A stretch of DNA of 64,000 nucleotides from Paenibacillus barcinonensis (GTDB lineage Bacteria > Bacillota > Bacilli > Paenibacillales > Paenibacillaceae): the NCBI RefSeq assembly GCF_003217495.1, contig NZ_QJSW01000006.1, positions 62,001 through 126,000 of the forward strand, read 5' to 3'. The position numbers and the translations under genes are program-made. The notes below the pieces were generated by a model that made no database searches, was not told the origin of the DNA, and was given only the letters and a program-made list of their open reading frames with translations. Positions within the stretch are counted from its first letter, which is position 1; each line of letters opens with the position of its first letter. Shown in pieces: positions 46,906 to 55,821 of the stretch.

Positions 46906-47084
46906 CGTTTATTGCATCCCCTTTTCGTTCTATTTACCCAGTATTATACTCGGTTTTTCTGGTTATGCAATAGTTGTCGAGAAAAAGCTTGAAAACCGCC
47001 TTCACCATGTCACATTTTGACGAATCTGTTTCCCTAAAAAATGGCGTGCATGCATACCGATATATCTCTTTATGAACGGACAGA

Positions 47085-47747
47085 TCAGGACTTGAGCTGC
47101 TGCAATAACTGTACTCGATAGGCCTCGCTTTCAAGTGACTGAATCTCCTTATATTGTTCGGCAGTTAGAATCTTGGGTTCTCCTGCCGCCTTTGCGATCA
47201 TATAAACCTTGGCACTTTCCTCAACGACTTGTGTGCGATAGTATGCTTCTCGCAGATTTTTTCCTGTCGTCACCAGTCCGTGATTGACAAGAATAAGTGC
47301 TGTATGCTCCGTTACCTTGGCAGCCACGGCATCCGCCAGAAGTTTGGTTGTGGGCAGTACGTAGGGTACAAATCCGATATCTCCTACCAGTGCTGACTGG
47401 TCAGGGAACAGATGCGGAAGACTGTCATACACAAGACTGAGTGCAATGGTGTATGCCGGATGTGTATGCACGATCGCTTGAATATCCGGGTTCGCACGAT
47501 AACTGAACAGATGCATCAGCACTTCAGAAGAAGGGCGCGTGGACCCTGCTCGTGTCTCTCCCGTCTCCATATCAATGGCAATCCATTCTTCCGGCTCCAG
47601 CTCTTCCAGCGCGAAGCCGCTCGGTGACAAGAGCATTGTGCCCGCTGAGCGTGCACTGATATTCCCGCCCGGACCAACAACCAACCCTTGAGCCACAGCT
47701 TTACGCGCGTACTTAGTCAATTCTTCTCTGACCTGTTGTTCAGACAT
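47085..47747 (-). CDS. fucA: L-fuculose-phosphate aldolase, class II aldolase/adducin family
   Basis: A 220-residue zinc-dependent class II aldolase. The Zn-binding HxH is in VHTHPAYT near residue 93, the third His lies in NHGLVTTG near 154, and the catalytic acid lies near RPSSEVLMH. It cleaves L-fuculose-1-phosphate (or L-ribulose/D-ribulose phosphates) into dihydroxyacetone phosphate and lactaldehyde or glycolaldehyde. Next to an L-fucose isomerase gene, FucA is the most probable identity; rhamnulose-phosphate aldolase is the alternative. It is last in the fucI-kinase-fucA operon, 60 bases after the kinase gene. Confidence 0.88.
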   Translation of the reverse strand: MSEQQVREELTKYARKAVAQGLVVGPGGNISARSAGTMLLSPSGFALEELEPEEWIAIDMETGETRAGSTRPSSEVLMHLFSYRANPDIQAIVHTHPAYTIALSLVYDSLPHLFPDQSALVGDIGFVPYVLPTTKLLADAVAAKVTEHTALILVNHGLVTTGKNLREAYYRTQVVEESAKVYMIAKAAGEPKILTAEQYKEIQSLESEAYRVQLLQQLKS

Positions 47748-47807
47748 GCTTCTCCACCACTCCTTTTTCTGTTTCTTTTACTTCCTTTGCCCTACAGTTT
47801 CATCGCT

Positions 47808-49313
47808 TTAAGGTTGCTGCTGTTTCAGCACATATATTTGCTGATACGTGCCATAAGCCTCCTGCCAGCAATCCTGCTGTTCAGGCGTGTAGATGTCAGG
47901 TTCAAAAGAGCCCCCTATAATCTCACGTGCATCGGACAAACTGCCTAGTTCACCAAGTGCAACATACTGCATCAGGCAATTACCTGCTGCAGATGCCTCG
48001 ACGGGTCCGGCGATCACCGGGACTCCAGCCGCATTCGCTGTAAACTGGCAAAGCATGCGATTATGCACACCACCGCCAACCATATGAATAACGGCAGGTT
48101 TAGTACCTGTAATCTGTTCTAGCTCATCCAGCGTTTGCCTGAACTCCAGTGCCAGACTTTCCAATATACAGCGAACGATCTCCCCCACAGTTCCCGGTAC
48201 TGACTGACCAGCGCTTTGACATTGCTGACGGATTCGTGCTGGCATATCTCCAGGACTCATGAATACATCGTCTCCTGGCGACACAAACGATTGATGCGCA
48301 GTTGCTGTTGAAGCAAGCTGTATAAGCTCTTGATAAGAATAACAACGATTTTCCCGTTGCCACTGGCGTTTGCATTCCTGAAGCAGCCACAGACCTGAAC
48401 GATTTTTCAAGGTTCTCACCTTACCGCTCACAGTCCCTTCATTCGTAAATCCAAGCTTATGGCTCAGATCGCTCAGCACAGGCGACTCGCGTTCAACGCC
48501 CATAAGGGACCATGTGCCACAACTAATAAAAGCAAAGTCGGACTGAGTTGCCGGGATTGCCGCGAGCGCCGAAGCCGTATCATGTGATCCCGCAGAAACA
48601 ACGTTCATCGGACCCGTACGCAGCTCTTGAACCAGATCTCCCGTTAATTCACCCAGAACAGTCCCTGGCTGAACAAGCCGTGGGAATAACGATTCAGGCA
48701 AATCAAGACGGCTCATCAATACTTCATTCCATCTTGCTTCCCCGGTATGGAGCAAACCGCTTGTGCTTGCAATCGTATACTCGCAAGCCTGCTCACCTGA
48801 CAGATAGTAGTGAAACAAGTCCGGCATGAATAATAGACGTGTGTCTGGACGCACATCCGCTGCCCGTTCCCGAAGTTCACCAAAGAGCTGAAATAGGCTA
48901 TTGATCTGCTGAGGCAACACTCCTGACATCGAATACAACTCCTGCTCGCTCACCATAGCAAGCACATCATTCATGGATCTTGCATGGCGTGTATCTCGGT
49001 AATGACGCGGATTACCAAGTAATCTTCCCGCACCATCGACCAGCCCGTAATCCACGCCCCACGTATCCACTGCAATGGATTGTATGGGTGATGACATGCC
49101 TTCGGTACCTTTCTGCATTCCCTGCTTCAACTCATGGAATAAACGCAGGAAATCCCAATACAATTCGGCTCGAAGCTGTACAGGATCATTAGGAAAGCGA
49201 TGAACTTCCTTTAGTGTCAGCTTGCGTCCCTCCAGCGCTCCCCGAACCACACGTCCGCTGCCGGCGCCGAAATCAGCAGCAAGCACATAAGCGGCTTTAG
49301 CCTGATTCCCCAT
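47808..49313 (-). CDS. FGGY carbohydrate kinase (fuculokinase/rhamnulokinase type)
   Basis: A 501-residue FGGY-family sugar kinase. The ATP-binding Asp-Gly pattern is AADFGAGSGR at the N-terminus, the middle has DTWGVDYGLVD, and the second domain has AGSHDTASALA and HMVGGGVHNRML. By sequence it looks nearer rhamnulokinase (RhaB-like FPN segment) than E. coli FucK, but the flanking genes are fucI and a class II aldolase. It most likely phosphorylates L-fuculose (or D-ribulose/L-rhamnulose). GGGAG precedes the ATG at 49313, 24 bases after fucI. Confidence 0.88.
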   Translation of the reverse strand: MGNQAKAAYVLAADFGAGSGRVVRGALEGRKLTLKEVHRFPNDPVQLRAELYWDFLRLFHELKQGMQKGTEGMSSPIQSIAVDTWGVDYGLVDGAGRLLGNPRHYRDTRHARSMNDVLAMVSEQELYSMSGVLPQQINSLFQLFGELRERAADVRPDTRLLFMPDLFHYYLSGEQACEYTIASTSGLLHTGEARWNEVLMSRLDLPESLFPRLVQPGTVLGELTGDLVQELRTGPMNVVSAGSHDTASALAAIPATQSDFAFISCGTWSLMGVERESPVLSDLSHKLGFTNEGTVSGKVRTLKNRSGLWLLQECKRQWQRENRCYSYQELIQLASTATAHQSFVSPGDDVFMSPGDMPARIRQQCQSAGQSVPGTVGEIVRCILESLALEFRQTLDELEQITGTKPAVIHMVGGGVHNRMLCQFTANAAGVPVIAGPVEASAAGNCLMQYVALGELGSLSDAREIIGGSFEPDIYTPEQQDCWQEAYGTYQQIYVLKQQQP

Positions 49314-49337
49314 AGAATGCTCCCTTCGCTCAGCATG

Positions 49338-51128
49338 TTAACGATATAACGGGCCAAACACATGACAAGCACGATAATCTGCGCTTTCCGGCTCACTTGT
49401 ACCAAACATGCCCCAAGCCCGCGGGCGGAAGATGTCTGCTTCAGGCACATTGTGCATATTAACTGGAATACGCAGTATGGATGCAAGCGTAATCAGATCC
49501 GCACCAATATGTCCATACGAGATCGAACCATGATTCGCCCCCCATTGATTCATCACTTCGTATACCGAAGTAAAGGCTCCTGAGCCGGTGAGTATTGGAG
49601 CAAACCAGGTGGACGGCCATGTTGGATCAGTCCGCTGATCCAATGTGTCATGCACATGCTCAGGCAAATCCACCGTGTAGCCTTGAGCCAGCTGCAGCAC
49701 GGGGCCCAGTCCTTTAACCAGATTCAGACGGGTCATGGTTACAGGCATACCGCCTTTGGTCAGGAAGTCTGCTGAGTACCCACCACCCCGGAAATACTCA
49801 ACAGAAGCAGGTCTCCATGAAGTCGCTTTCAGACAATGCTGCACTTCCTCGTCTGTAATTTCCCAAAAAGGCTTGAGCACTGGCTTGCCATCCCGCGATT
49901 GTTCTCCCGTACCGTCAAGAGCAGCAGAGCCTGAATTAATCAGATGCAAAATGCCTGCCGCGGCTGGCCCCTCCAGCTGATGTCCCGTCACACGTTTCAC
50001 TGATTCGGGGCTCCAATAGGTACGTACATCGGCAAATATCTGCGCGGTATGTGTCAGTAATGAACCAAACAGCATAGAGACACCGTTCAGACTGTCATTC
50101 TCCGTAGCTACCAGATATGGCGCACGTTTACCGTTCCAGTCAAAGGAGGAGTTCAGCAGGGATTCCAGAAAATCTCCATTGGGCGCATGATCCGTCCATT
50201 GCCGTTGTCCCTGAAACCCGGATACAATCGCATGGTGTCCCATGGCCTCCTCTTCAAACCCGAGTTCAGCCAGTTTCGGGTTACCCGCCATTAGATCACG
50301 TACAATTTGAGTCATTTTAACAACGGTTTCCCACTCGACATCTTTGCGCTCCCGATCACTTTGAAGCTGCTCAGGATTGTTATCGGGACCTTCACTGCAA
50401 TTCTCCTTCACCCAGGCGAGTGCAAGCTTGTATTCCTCAGGATCATAGATTTCCTCTTCGATCCTCCGCGTCAGCTCGCTCATATCCACGTATTCATTCC
50501 GCATGCCCAGATATTCCTGGAAAAAAGAATCATTCACGATGGAACCCGCAATCCCCATCGACACAGAACCAATAGATAGATACGCCTGTCCTTTCATCAT
50601 GGCTGCGGCAAGACCGGCACGGCTGAAACGAAGCAGCTTCTCGCGTACATCGTCTGGAATCGTGGAGTCACCGCCATCCTGCACATCCTCTCCATAGATG
50701 CCGAATGCCGGAATGCCTTTCTGAGCATGTGCAGATAGCACTGCTGCCAGATATACTGCACCTGGGCGTTCCGTTCCATTAAAACCCCAGATCGCCGTAG
50801 GAATAGACGGTGACATGTCCATCGTTTCGGTACCATAACACCAGCATGGGGTTACCGTAATCGTTACACCTACATTGGAGCGACTGAACAAGGCCGCGGC
50901 TTGTGCTGCTTCCGCAACCCCGCCGATACAGGAGTCGGCAACGACGCATTGTACCGGTGAACCGTCGGGATAAAAAAGCTCGGCTGAGATCAGTTCGGCT
51001 ACTGACGTAGCCATGCGCATCGTTTGTTCTTCCAGGGACTCACGCACACCTTTGCGTCTGCCGTCTATCGTGGGACGAATACCAATCTTGGGAAAAGCCT
51101 GATTATAACGATAATCCTGATGAGTCAT
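49338..51128 (-). CDS. fucI: L-fucose isomerase
   Basis: A 596-residue FucI, which interconverts L-fucose and L-fuculose (also D-arabinose and D-ribulose) using Mn2+. The metal ligands are recognisable: Glu343 in ATENDSLNG and Asp367 in FADVRTYW, spaced 24 apart as in E. coli Glu337/Asp361, and His533 in [14 protein letters not shown] lies just before the ATG. It is the first gene of the operon and is divergent from a LacI regulator over about 485 bases containing operator-like palindromes and a cre-like site. Confidence 0.95.
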   Translation of the reverse strand: MTHQDYRYNQAFPKIGIRPTIDGRRKGVRESLEEQTMRMATSVAELISAELFYPDGSPVQCVVADSCIGGVAEAAQAAALFSRSNVGVTITVTPCWCYGTETMDMSPSIPTAIWGFNGTERPGAVYLAAVLSAHAQKGIPAFGIYGEDVQDGGDSTIPDDVREKLLRFSRAGLAAAMMKGQAYLSIGSVSMGIAGSIVNDSFFQEYLGMRNEYVDMSELTRRIEEEIYDPEEYKLALAWVKENCSEGPDNNPEQLQSDRERKDVEWETVVKMTQIVRDLMAGNPKLAELGFEEEAMGHHAIVSGFQGQRQWTDHAPNGDFLESLLNSSFDWNGKRAPYLVATENDSLNGVSMLFGSLLTHTAQIFADVRTYWSPESVKRVTGHQLEGPAAAGILHLINSGSAALDGTGEQSRDGKPVLKPFWEITDEEVQHCLKATSWRPASVEYFRGGGYSADFLTKGGMPVTMTRLNLVKGLGPVLQLAQGYTVDLPEHVHDTLDQRTDPTWPSTWFAPILTGSGAFTSVYEVMNQWGANHGSISYGHIGADLITLASILRIPVNMHNVPEADIFRPRAWGMFGTSEPESADYRACHVFGPLYR

Positions 51129-51242
51129 ACGAGAACGTCCTCCTTTTATTGCATTTCAATAAATGCATGCAGCATTGAGAATATTCTGACTGAACGATAG
51201 GCTGGGATCGAAAATAATTCATCCGTTTCAGGTGACATATGC

Positions 51243-51256
51243 GATTGCCGATAACC
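51243..51256. promoter_or_regulatory. LacI-type operator candidate upstream of fucI
   Basis: The minus-strand sequence GGTTATCGGCAATC matches 12 of 14 positions of the palindrome at 51514-51529. The two sites would let one LacI regulator control both fucI and itself. Confidence 0.5.
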
Positions 51257-51272
51257 TGCCTGCTTTTGGTTT

Positions 51273-51286
51273 TGAATGCGTTTACA
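51273..51286. promoter_or_regulatory. cre-like site upstream of fucI
   Basis: TGAATGCGTTTACA matches 13 of 14 positions of TGNAARCGNWWWCA. It lies 145 bases before the fucI start, suggesting CcpA repression of fucose use by preferred sugars. Confidence 0.55.
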
Positions 51287-51513
51287 TTTCATCAAAAAAA
51301 TAAACCGCCCTCATATTTCGATCATTACATGTTACTCACTGTGCCTTCGGTGGACAATGCAACATACATGAAAAAATAATGAGAACGGTTATTCTGTCTG
51401 GCTCATAACAACTTATTTGTTGCCTTACCTGAGCGAGTGTACTAGACATCCTGAACTGTATTTGTTGTTTTGTTAAAATAATAGATTCGTTATGATTGTA
51501 AAATTCTAGATAA

Positions 51514-51529
51514 GGGTTATCGGTAACCC
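51514..51529. promoter_or_regulatory. LacI-type operator palindrome upstream of the regulator
   Basis: GGGTTATCGGTAACCC is a near-perfect palindrome with the central CG step typical of LacI-family operators. It lies 85 bases before the regulator's GTG start, and a second similar site is near fucI. Confidence 0.6.
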
Positions 51530-51613
51530 TAACATAGCATGCACCTATCTTGCTGTCAATCGTCTTTATCCTATAGAATGAAAAGACTACACTGCGGAAA
51601 GGTCCGATTCCAT

Positions 51614-52627
51614 GTGATTACGATTTATGATATCGCCAAAAAAGCAAACGTCTCCGCGATGACCGTCTCCAAAGTCATTAATCGCACCGGGCGTATTAGT
51701 GCGGCTACACGGGAGCGTGTGCAGAATGTAATTGATGAGCTCGGATATATCCCCAACTCCAATGCACGGAGTCTCGTGTTGCAACGAACACAGATGCTCT
51801 CGTTACTGATTACCGATATTACCAACCCTTTCTATACTACCGTCGCGCGTGGAGCGGAAGACGCTGCACATCTGCGCGGATATCGTGTGTTGTTTGGCAA
51901 CAGCGACGAGGATTATTGCAAAGAACAAGAGTATGTCGAGGCCATTCTGTCGACACGGGTAGATGGTGTGCTCTTTGCACCGGCAGGTGACCGCTCCTAT
52001 ACTCATTTGCAGCAGTTGCAGGCTCGAAGCATTCCGTTTGTGTTTCTGGATCGCACAGTACCTGACATCCATTCCGATGTGATTACCGGAGACAGCCATC
52101 AGGGCGCTCTGGAGCTCATGCGTTATTTGATTAAGCTGGGGCATCAGCATATTGCACTGGTCAATGGTTCGTCAGAAGTGTCCACAGCAAGATTACGTGA
52201 GCAAGGTTACATGGAGGGGCTTCGTGAAGCCGGAATTGCTCCTGATCCTTCACTCGTGCTTCGTACCAGCTACCGGGATTTCAGTGATGATGAGGGTTTG
52301 GAGCGTCTGCTGTCGCGCCCGCAGCCGCCTACAGCTGTATTTGCGGCCAACAACCTGCTCGCAATTGGGGTCATCCGTCTTCTGCGCAAGCGTGGACTTC
52401 GAGTGCCTGAGGATATTTCCGTCGTGTGCTTTGATGATCTTGATCTGGCGTCTGCCTTTAATCCCTTCTTAACAGTCATTGCACAGCCTGCATATGAATT
52501 CGGTTATCAGGGGATGCAGTTGCTGATTGATCGTATTGAAGGGAAATTGCCTTCAGACGCCCAGACGATCATTTTACCTTCCGAGATGCGAATACGCGCT
52601 TCGGCGGCGGTCCCCGCCTCTAACTGA
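51614..52627 (+). CDS. LacI-family regulator of the fucose operon
   Basis: A 337-residue LacI/GalR regulator starting at GTG 51614 (a GGAAAGG lies upstream). Its N-terminal helix-turn-helix is ITIYDIAKKANVSAMTVSKVINR, followed by the hinge helix (PNSNARSL) and a type I periplasmic-binding-like effector domain (LLITDITNPFYTTVARGAE, FLDRTVPDIHSDVITGD, VCFDDLDLASAFNPFLTVI). It is divergent from fucI-kinase-fucA and almost certainly represses them, with fuculose or its phosphate as possible inducer. Frames extend to 51539 but begin without a ribosome binding site. Confidence 0.9.
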   Translation: MITIYDIAKKANVSAMTVSKVINRTGRISAATRERVQNVIDELGYIPNSNARSLVLQRTQMLSLLITDITNPFYTTVARGAEDAAHLRGYRVLFGNSDEDYCKEQEYVEAILSTRVDGVLFAPAGDRSYTHLQQLQARSIPFVFLDRTVPDIHSDVITGDSHQGALELMRYLIKLGHQHIALVNGSSEVSTARLREQGYMEGLREAGIAPDPSLVLRTSYRDFSDDEGLERLLSRPQPPTAVFAANNLLAIGVIRLLRKRGLRVPEDISVVCFDDLDLASAFNPFLTVIAQPAYEFGYQGMQLLIDRIEGKLPSDAQTIILPSEMRIRASAAVPASN

Positions 52628-52654
52628 CTTCTCACGTAGCAATACATAAGAAAA

Positions 52655-52693
52655 ACAGGATGTCCCTGAGAGCACTTCTCTGGTTCATCCTGT
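52655..52693 (-). terminator. terminator of the epimerase gene
   Basis: ACAGGATG (52655-52662) pairs with CATCCTGT (52686-52693). The interior has a nested GAGA/TCTC pairing, and on the minus strand five T residues follow. It also separates the convergent LacI gene. Confidence 0.65.
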
Positions 52694-52772
52694 ATCTATG
52701 CCTCAATCTGTATCTATGTCTGCTTAACCTGTAACAGCACGTCTGCCTGTTTCCGCAGCTTGCTTCCGCGCT

Positions 52773-53666
52773 TTATTTCTCGGACTGCAAGGCCAGTGCA
52801 ACCTCTCGCACAAGACCAGGGAACCAGTCCATGAGCGCTTCAAACGTATACCCCGCCTGCTCCGCTTTGGATGTATCCATCGTCCAGGACTGCTCCACCC
52901 CAAAGGGCGACATGTCCTCGTCCACCGTCTGCTTCAAAATCTGCGACTGCATACCCGTCACGGTTTCGATAAGATGCATCATAGCCGTAAGTGAAATCGA
53001 GCCTTTGGAGGCTGCGTTCACTGGACCTGTCAATGACACTTGGCCAAGCCAGGCCAGAAATCGTGCTGCTTCCGTGGAATGAATGAAGCCAAGCTCGGCT
53101 TCGGGATTCGGCATGCCAATCGGATTACCCTTTTGCACATGTTTAATATGAAAATGAAGTCTTCTTGTGTAATCATCAATTCCAAGTACAATTGGAATTC
53201 GCATTGCCACTACCGGGAAGGATGCCGTCTGGAAAAACACAGCCTCTGCGAGCCGTTTGCCCTCGGCGTAACTGAACGCCTCTTTGCTACCATACTGCAA
53301 GGGGTATGTATACGGATCAAAATCCGTTTCCACAAATCCCGGTTTGGGCTCCCCATATACCGACAGCGTAGATGTCAGCACATATCTCTGCGTACGTCCG
53401 GCAAATACTTCACAAGCAGCCTTCGCTTCATCCGGGGAGTAACAGATATTATCATACACAACATCCCACTGATCCGACTGTGCGGCCTCTGCGACAGAAT
53501 GCGGGTCTTCCCGATCCATGCGAATTCGCTTTACATCCGCGCCAAAATCCACTTCCGTCTGTCCACGTGTCGCGACCGTGATCTCTGATTTCCCTTCCCA
53601 TAACAGATGATCCACTAATCTTTTGCCAAAAAAACGCGTACCTCCAAGGATAAGCACCTTTTTCAT
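52773..53666 (-). CDS. NAD-dependent epimerase/dehydratase family protein
   Basis: A 297-residue extended-SDR protein from ATG 53666 (GGAGGG upstream). The N-terminal Rossmann motif is MKKVLILGGTRFFGKRL, a Tyr/Lys pair appears in the SYAEGKRLAE region, and the C-terminal part is a substrate domain (VRRLHFHIKHVQKG-like). This looks like the 'SDR with GGTRFFG' branch that includes isoflavone-reductase-like and nucleotide-sugar-like proteins; substrate unknown. It sits 22 bases after the methyltransferase remnant, in the same transcription unit as the upstream Gfo/Idh gene. Confidence 0.85.
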   Translation of the reverse strand: MKKVLILGGTRFFGKRLVDHLLWEGKSEITVATRGQTEVDFGADVKRIRMDREDPHSVAEAAQSDQWDVVYDNICYSPDEAKAACEVFAGRTQRYVLTSTLSVYGEPKPGFVETDFDPYTYPLQYGSKEAFSYAEGKRLAEAVFFQTASFPVVAMRIPIVLGIDDYTRRLHFHIKHVQKGNPIGMPNPEAELGFIHSTEAARFLAWLGQVSLTGPVNAASKGSISLTAMMHLIETVTGMQSQILKQTVDEDMSPFGVEQSWTMDTSKAEQAGYTFEALMDWFPGLVREVALALQSEK

Positions 53667-53688
53667 CTGGTTTCCCTCCAATCCAAAT

Positions 53689-54017
53689 CTACTGTGACAG
53701 CTCCTGAATACGAAGCATGGTATGTGCATTACGCTGGAATTCGTATGACGTTTTGACTTCGGACACCGAATATGCTCTTTGTTCAACAATGGACTTCAAT
53801 TCATCCATATATTCATAACGCTTGCCTGACAAGTCTACCGTCGGAAAAATACGAACCTCATGTCGGGTCACACGCAGCATTTCCAGCAGTGTCTGCACAT
53901 GAAAATCAAAATGGAGACGGTCCGCATAGGTAAACAGGAAATGCGCAGACAAGGTTAGCTCGAACTGTTCATCGGCACACGGCAGCTCAGGCAAGACGGC
54001 TATCCTCTCTCTGTGGA
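53689..54017 (-). pseudogene. truncated SAM-dependent methyltransferase (C-terminal remnant)
   Basis: About 105 codons encode what looks like the C-terminal half of a class I SAM-methyltransferase: LPCADEQFELTLSAHFLFTY corresponds to the usual post-SAM-binding LPFPDxSFDLxLxSHFLFLY segment, followed by LLEMLRVTRHEVRIFPTVDL and a YEFQRNAHTML ending. The N-terminal half with the SAM-binding GxGxG loop is missing. The remnant begins in frame directly after the stop of the Gfo/Idh gene, so a deletion probably joined the two. A TTG at 53994 with GAGAGG upstream could still start a short peptide, but catalytic activity is not expected. Confidence 0.75.
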
Positions 54018-54998
54018 TTAATCGTTGGGGAAAACAAGACCAATCTGCTGCCTGATCTGATCCATCACCTGCATCGTTTGGTAGGATCGTTCATAGGTGT
54101 TCATCGCAGATTCTTTCCTTCCCTGCTGTACCAAGTTGACGAACTCCTCCATCTCATAATACATCACGGGATGCTGCTGCTCGACAGTCAATGGCTCGAC
54201 CGTCCCGTCATTATAACGAATCTCTGCGTATTCTGGCGAACCGATCCTGTCGATCATGATGCTGCCTCGTTCCCCTATAATCTCACTTGGTGCATGCGAA
54301 TTGGCGATTTTGGAATAGGTTACAACCGCATTCATTCCGTCATATTTCAGCAGCACGCTGCCCTGCCCGTCTACCCCGGATTCCAGCATGGTGGCTTGGG
54401 ATTGAACCTGCTGTGGCGCACCAAACAACGTGATGAGCGGATATAAACAATACACGCCCAGGTCCATCAAAGCTCCGTTCGCCAGCTCAGGCTTAAAGGC
54501 GTTAAGCACAATGCCCTCCTTGTACTTGTCATAACGCGAGGAATACTGCGAGTAGCCCGCTATGTATTGGCGAACAGGGCCGATTTTGTGCAAATGCTGT
54601 TGTACACTTTTAAAAACAGGAACGAGCGTAGACTTCATCGCCTCCATTAAGAGGACGTCATGCTTCCTTGCCGTCTCGATCATACGGCTCACTTCAGCAC
54701 GATTAGCCGCCAGCGGTTTCTCGCATAATACATGCTTGCCGTTTCTGAGGAACAATTCGGCCTGCTGTGCATGAAGTGTATTGGGCGTTGCAATATATAC
54801 CGCATCCAGCGTATCGCTGGCTGCCATTTCCTCCAGATTCGTGAAGCGATAGGCTGCATTATAACGGTCTGCAAATGAGTTTGCTTTCTCCTCTGTTCGC
54901 GAGTATACCGCTGTAAGCTGGAAACCTTGAACCTGTGCTGCTGCCTCCAGCAGTTTTTCCGTAATCATATTGGTACCTACAACCCCGAATCGAACCAT
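54018..54998 (-). CDS. Gfo/Idh/MocA-family oxidoreductase
   Basis: A 326-residue NAD(P)-dependent oxidoreductase. The N-terminal Rossmann fold begins VRFGVVGTNMI, with the family's EKPLAANRAEV motif near residue 95 carrying the catalytic Lys. The C-terminal half is the usual beta-sheet substrate domain (LMDLGVYCLYPL). These enzymes oxidise or epimerise sugars, inositols and derivatives, and substrate is not predictable. It ends immediately before the methyltransferase remnant. Its neighbours do not include obvious transport genes. Confidence 0.88.
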   Translation of the reverse strand: MVRFGVVGTNMITEKLLEAAAQVQGFQLTAVYSRTEEKANSFADRYNAAYRFTNLEEMAASDTLDAVYIATPNTLHAQQAELFLRNGKHVLCEKPLAANRAEVSRMIETARKHDVLLMEAMKSTLVPVFKSVQQHLHKIGPVRQYIAGYSQYSSRYDKYKEGIVLNAFKPELANGALMDLGVYCLYPLITLFGAPQQVQSQATMLESGVDGQGSVLLKYDGMNAVVTYSKIANSHAPSEIIGERGSIMIDRIGSPEYAEIRYNDGTVEPLTVEQQHPVMYYEMEEFVNLVQQGRKESAMNTYERSYQTMQVMDQIRQQIGLVFPND

Positions 54999-55233
54999 AC
55001 GATCTACCTCTTTCCTTATGACTGATAGTTGTTAGATATTGAATGTGTAAAACATTGCAGTAACGCCTGTTCCATAACCTCTCTTTCTATTGTAGCGTAT
55101 AATTCAACGGGAATGAAGAAAGAGCTGGTTACTTTAAAAAGCAAGAGCTGATTCATATTGAAATCTTGCGATTTGATTCGAAATATCGTGATTTCCTGAG
55201 CGTCAGGGGTATAATTATACCTGAGGTGATTCC

Positions 55234-55821
55234 ATGAAACGCACAGAGCAGCTCCATTCCCTGCACCAGACCATTCCTGACGAGTATTGGAATGCGATAA
55301 TCCAGAACGATCCAGCGTACGACGGTACGTTTTTTTATGCGGTGCAAACAACCGGTATTTTCTGCCGTCCCTCGTGTAAGTCAAGACCTCCCAAATTCGA
55401 CAATGTGCTCATCTTTCCCGATGCAGAACAAGCTTTGGCCCACCAGTTCAGACCGTGCAAGCGCTGCAAGCCAGCAGGAGCACGAGTGCCTGACCAGGAA
55501 TGGATCTATGGCGTTACCGAGTACATTGACAAGCATTACACCGAAGCATTGACGCTGGATATGCTTGCTGCTGTAAGTCATGGGAGTCCATATCACTTGC
55601 ACCGCGTGTTCAAACGCATTACTGGACAAACCCCGGCTCAGTACATTCAAGCCAAACGAGTAACGAAGGCTCAGGAACTGCTGAGACAGACTCATCTGAC
55701 CGTAAGTGAAATTGGACGCCAGATCGGCATATCGAACGCAGCGTATTTTGTCTCGGTTTTTCGCAAGCATATCGGTTATACTCCTGCACATTACAGAGAA
55801 AGACAAGGTAGCAGCTCATGA
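55234..55821 (+). CDS. adaA: AdaA-type methylphosphotriester methyltransferase and AraC regulator
   Basis: A 195-residue two-domain protein. Residues 15-90 are the Ada N-terminal zinc domain with Cys44, Cys48, Cys75 and Cys78 (GIFCRPSCKS and FRPCKRC), one of which accepts methyl groups from DNA phosphotriesters. Residues 95-190 are an AraC helix-turn-helix pair (LAAVSHGSPYHLHRVFKRITGQTPAQYIQ; IGRQIGISNAAYFVSVFRKHIGYTPAHYRE). Methylation turns it into an activator of the adaptive response to alkylation. In B. subtilis adaA is followed by adaB; here it instead overlaps a radical SAM gene by ATGA. Confidence 0.93.
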   Translation: MKRTEQLHSLHQTIPDEYWNAIIQNDPAYDGTFFYAVQTTGIFCRPSCKSRPPKFDNVLIFPDAEQALAHQFRPCKRCKPAGARVPDQEWIYGVTEYIDKHYTEALTLDMLAAVSHGSPYHLHRVFKRITGQTPAQYIQAKRVTKAQELLRQTHLTVSEIGRQIGISNAAYFVSVFRKHIGYTPAHYRERQGSSS

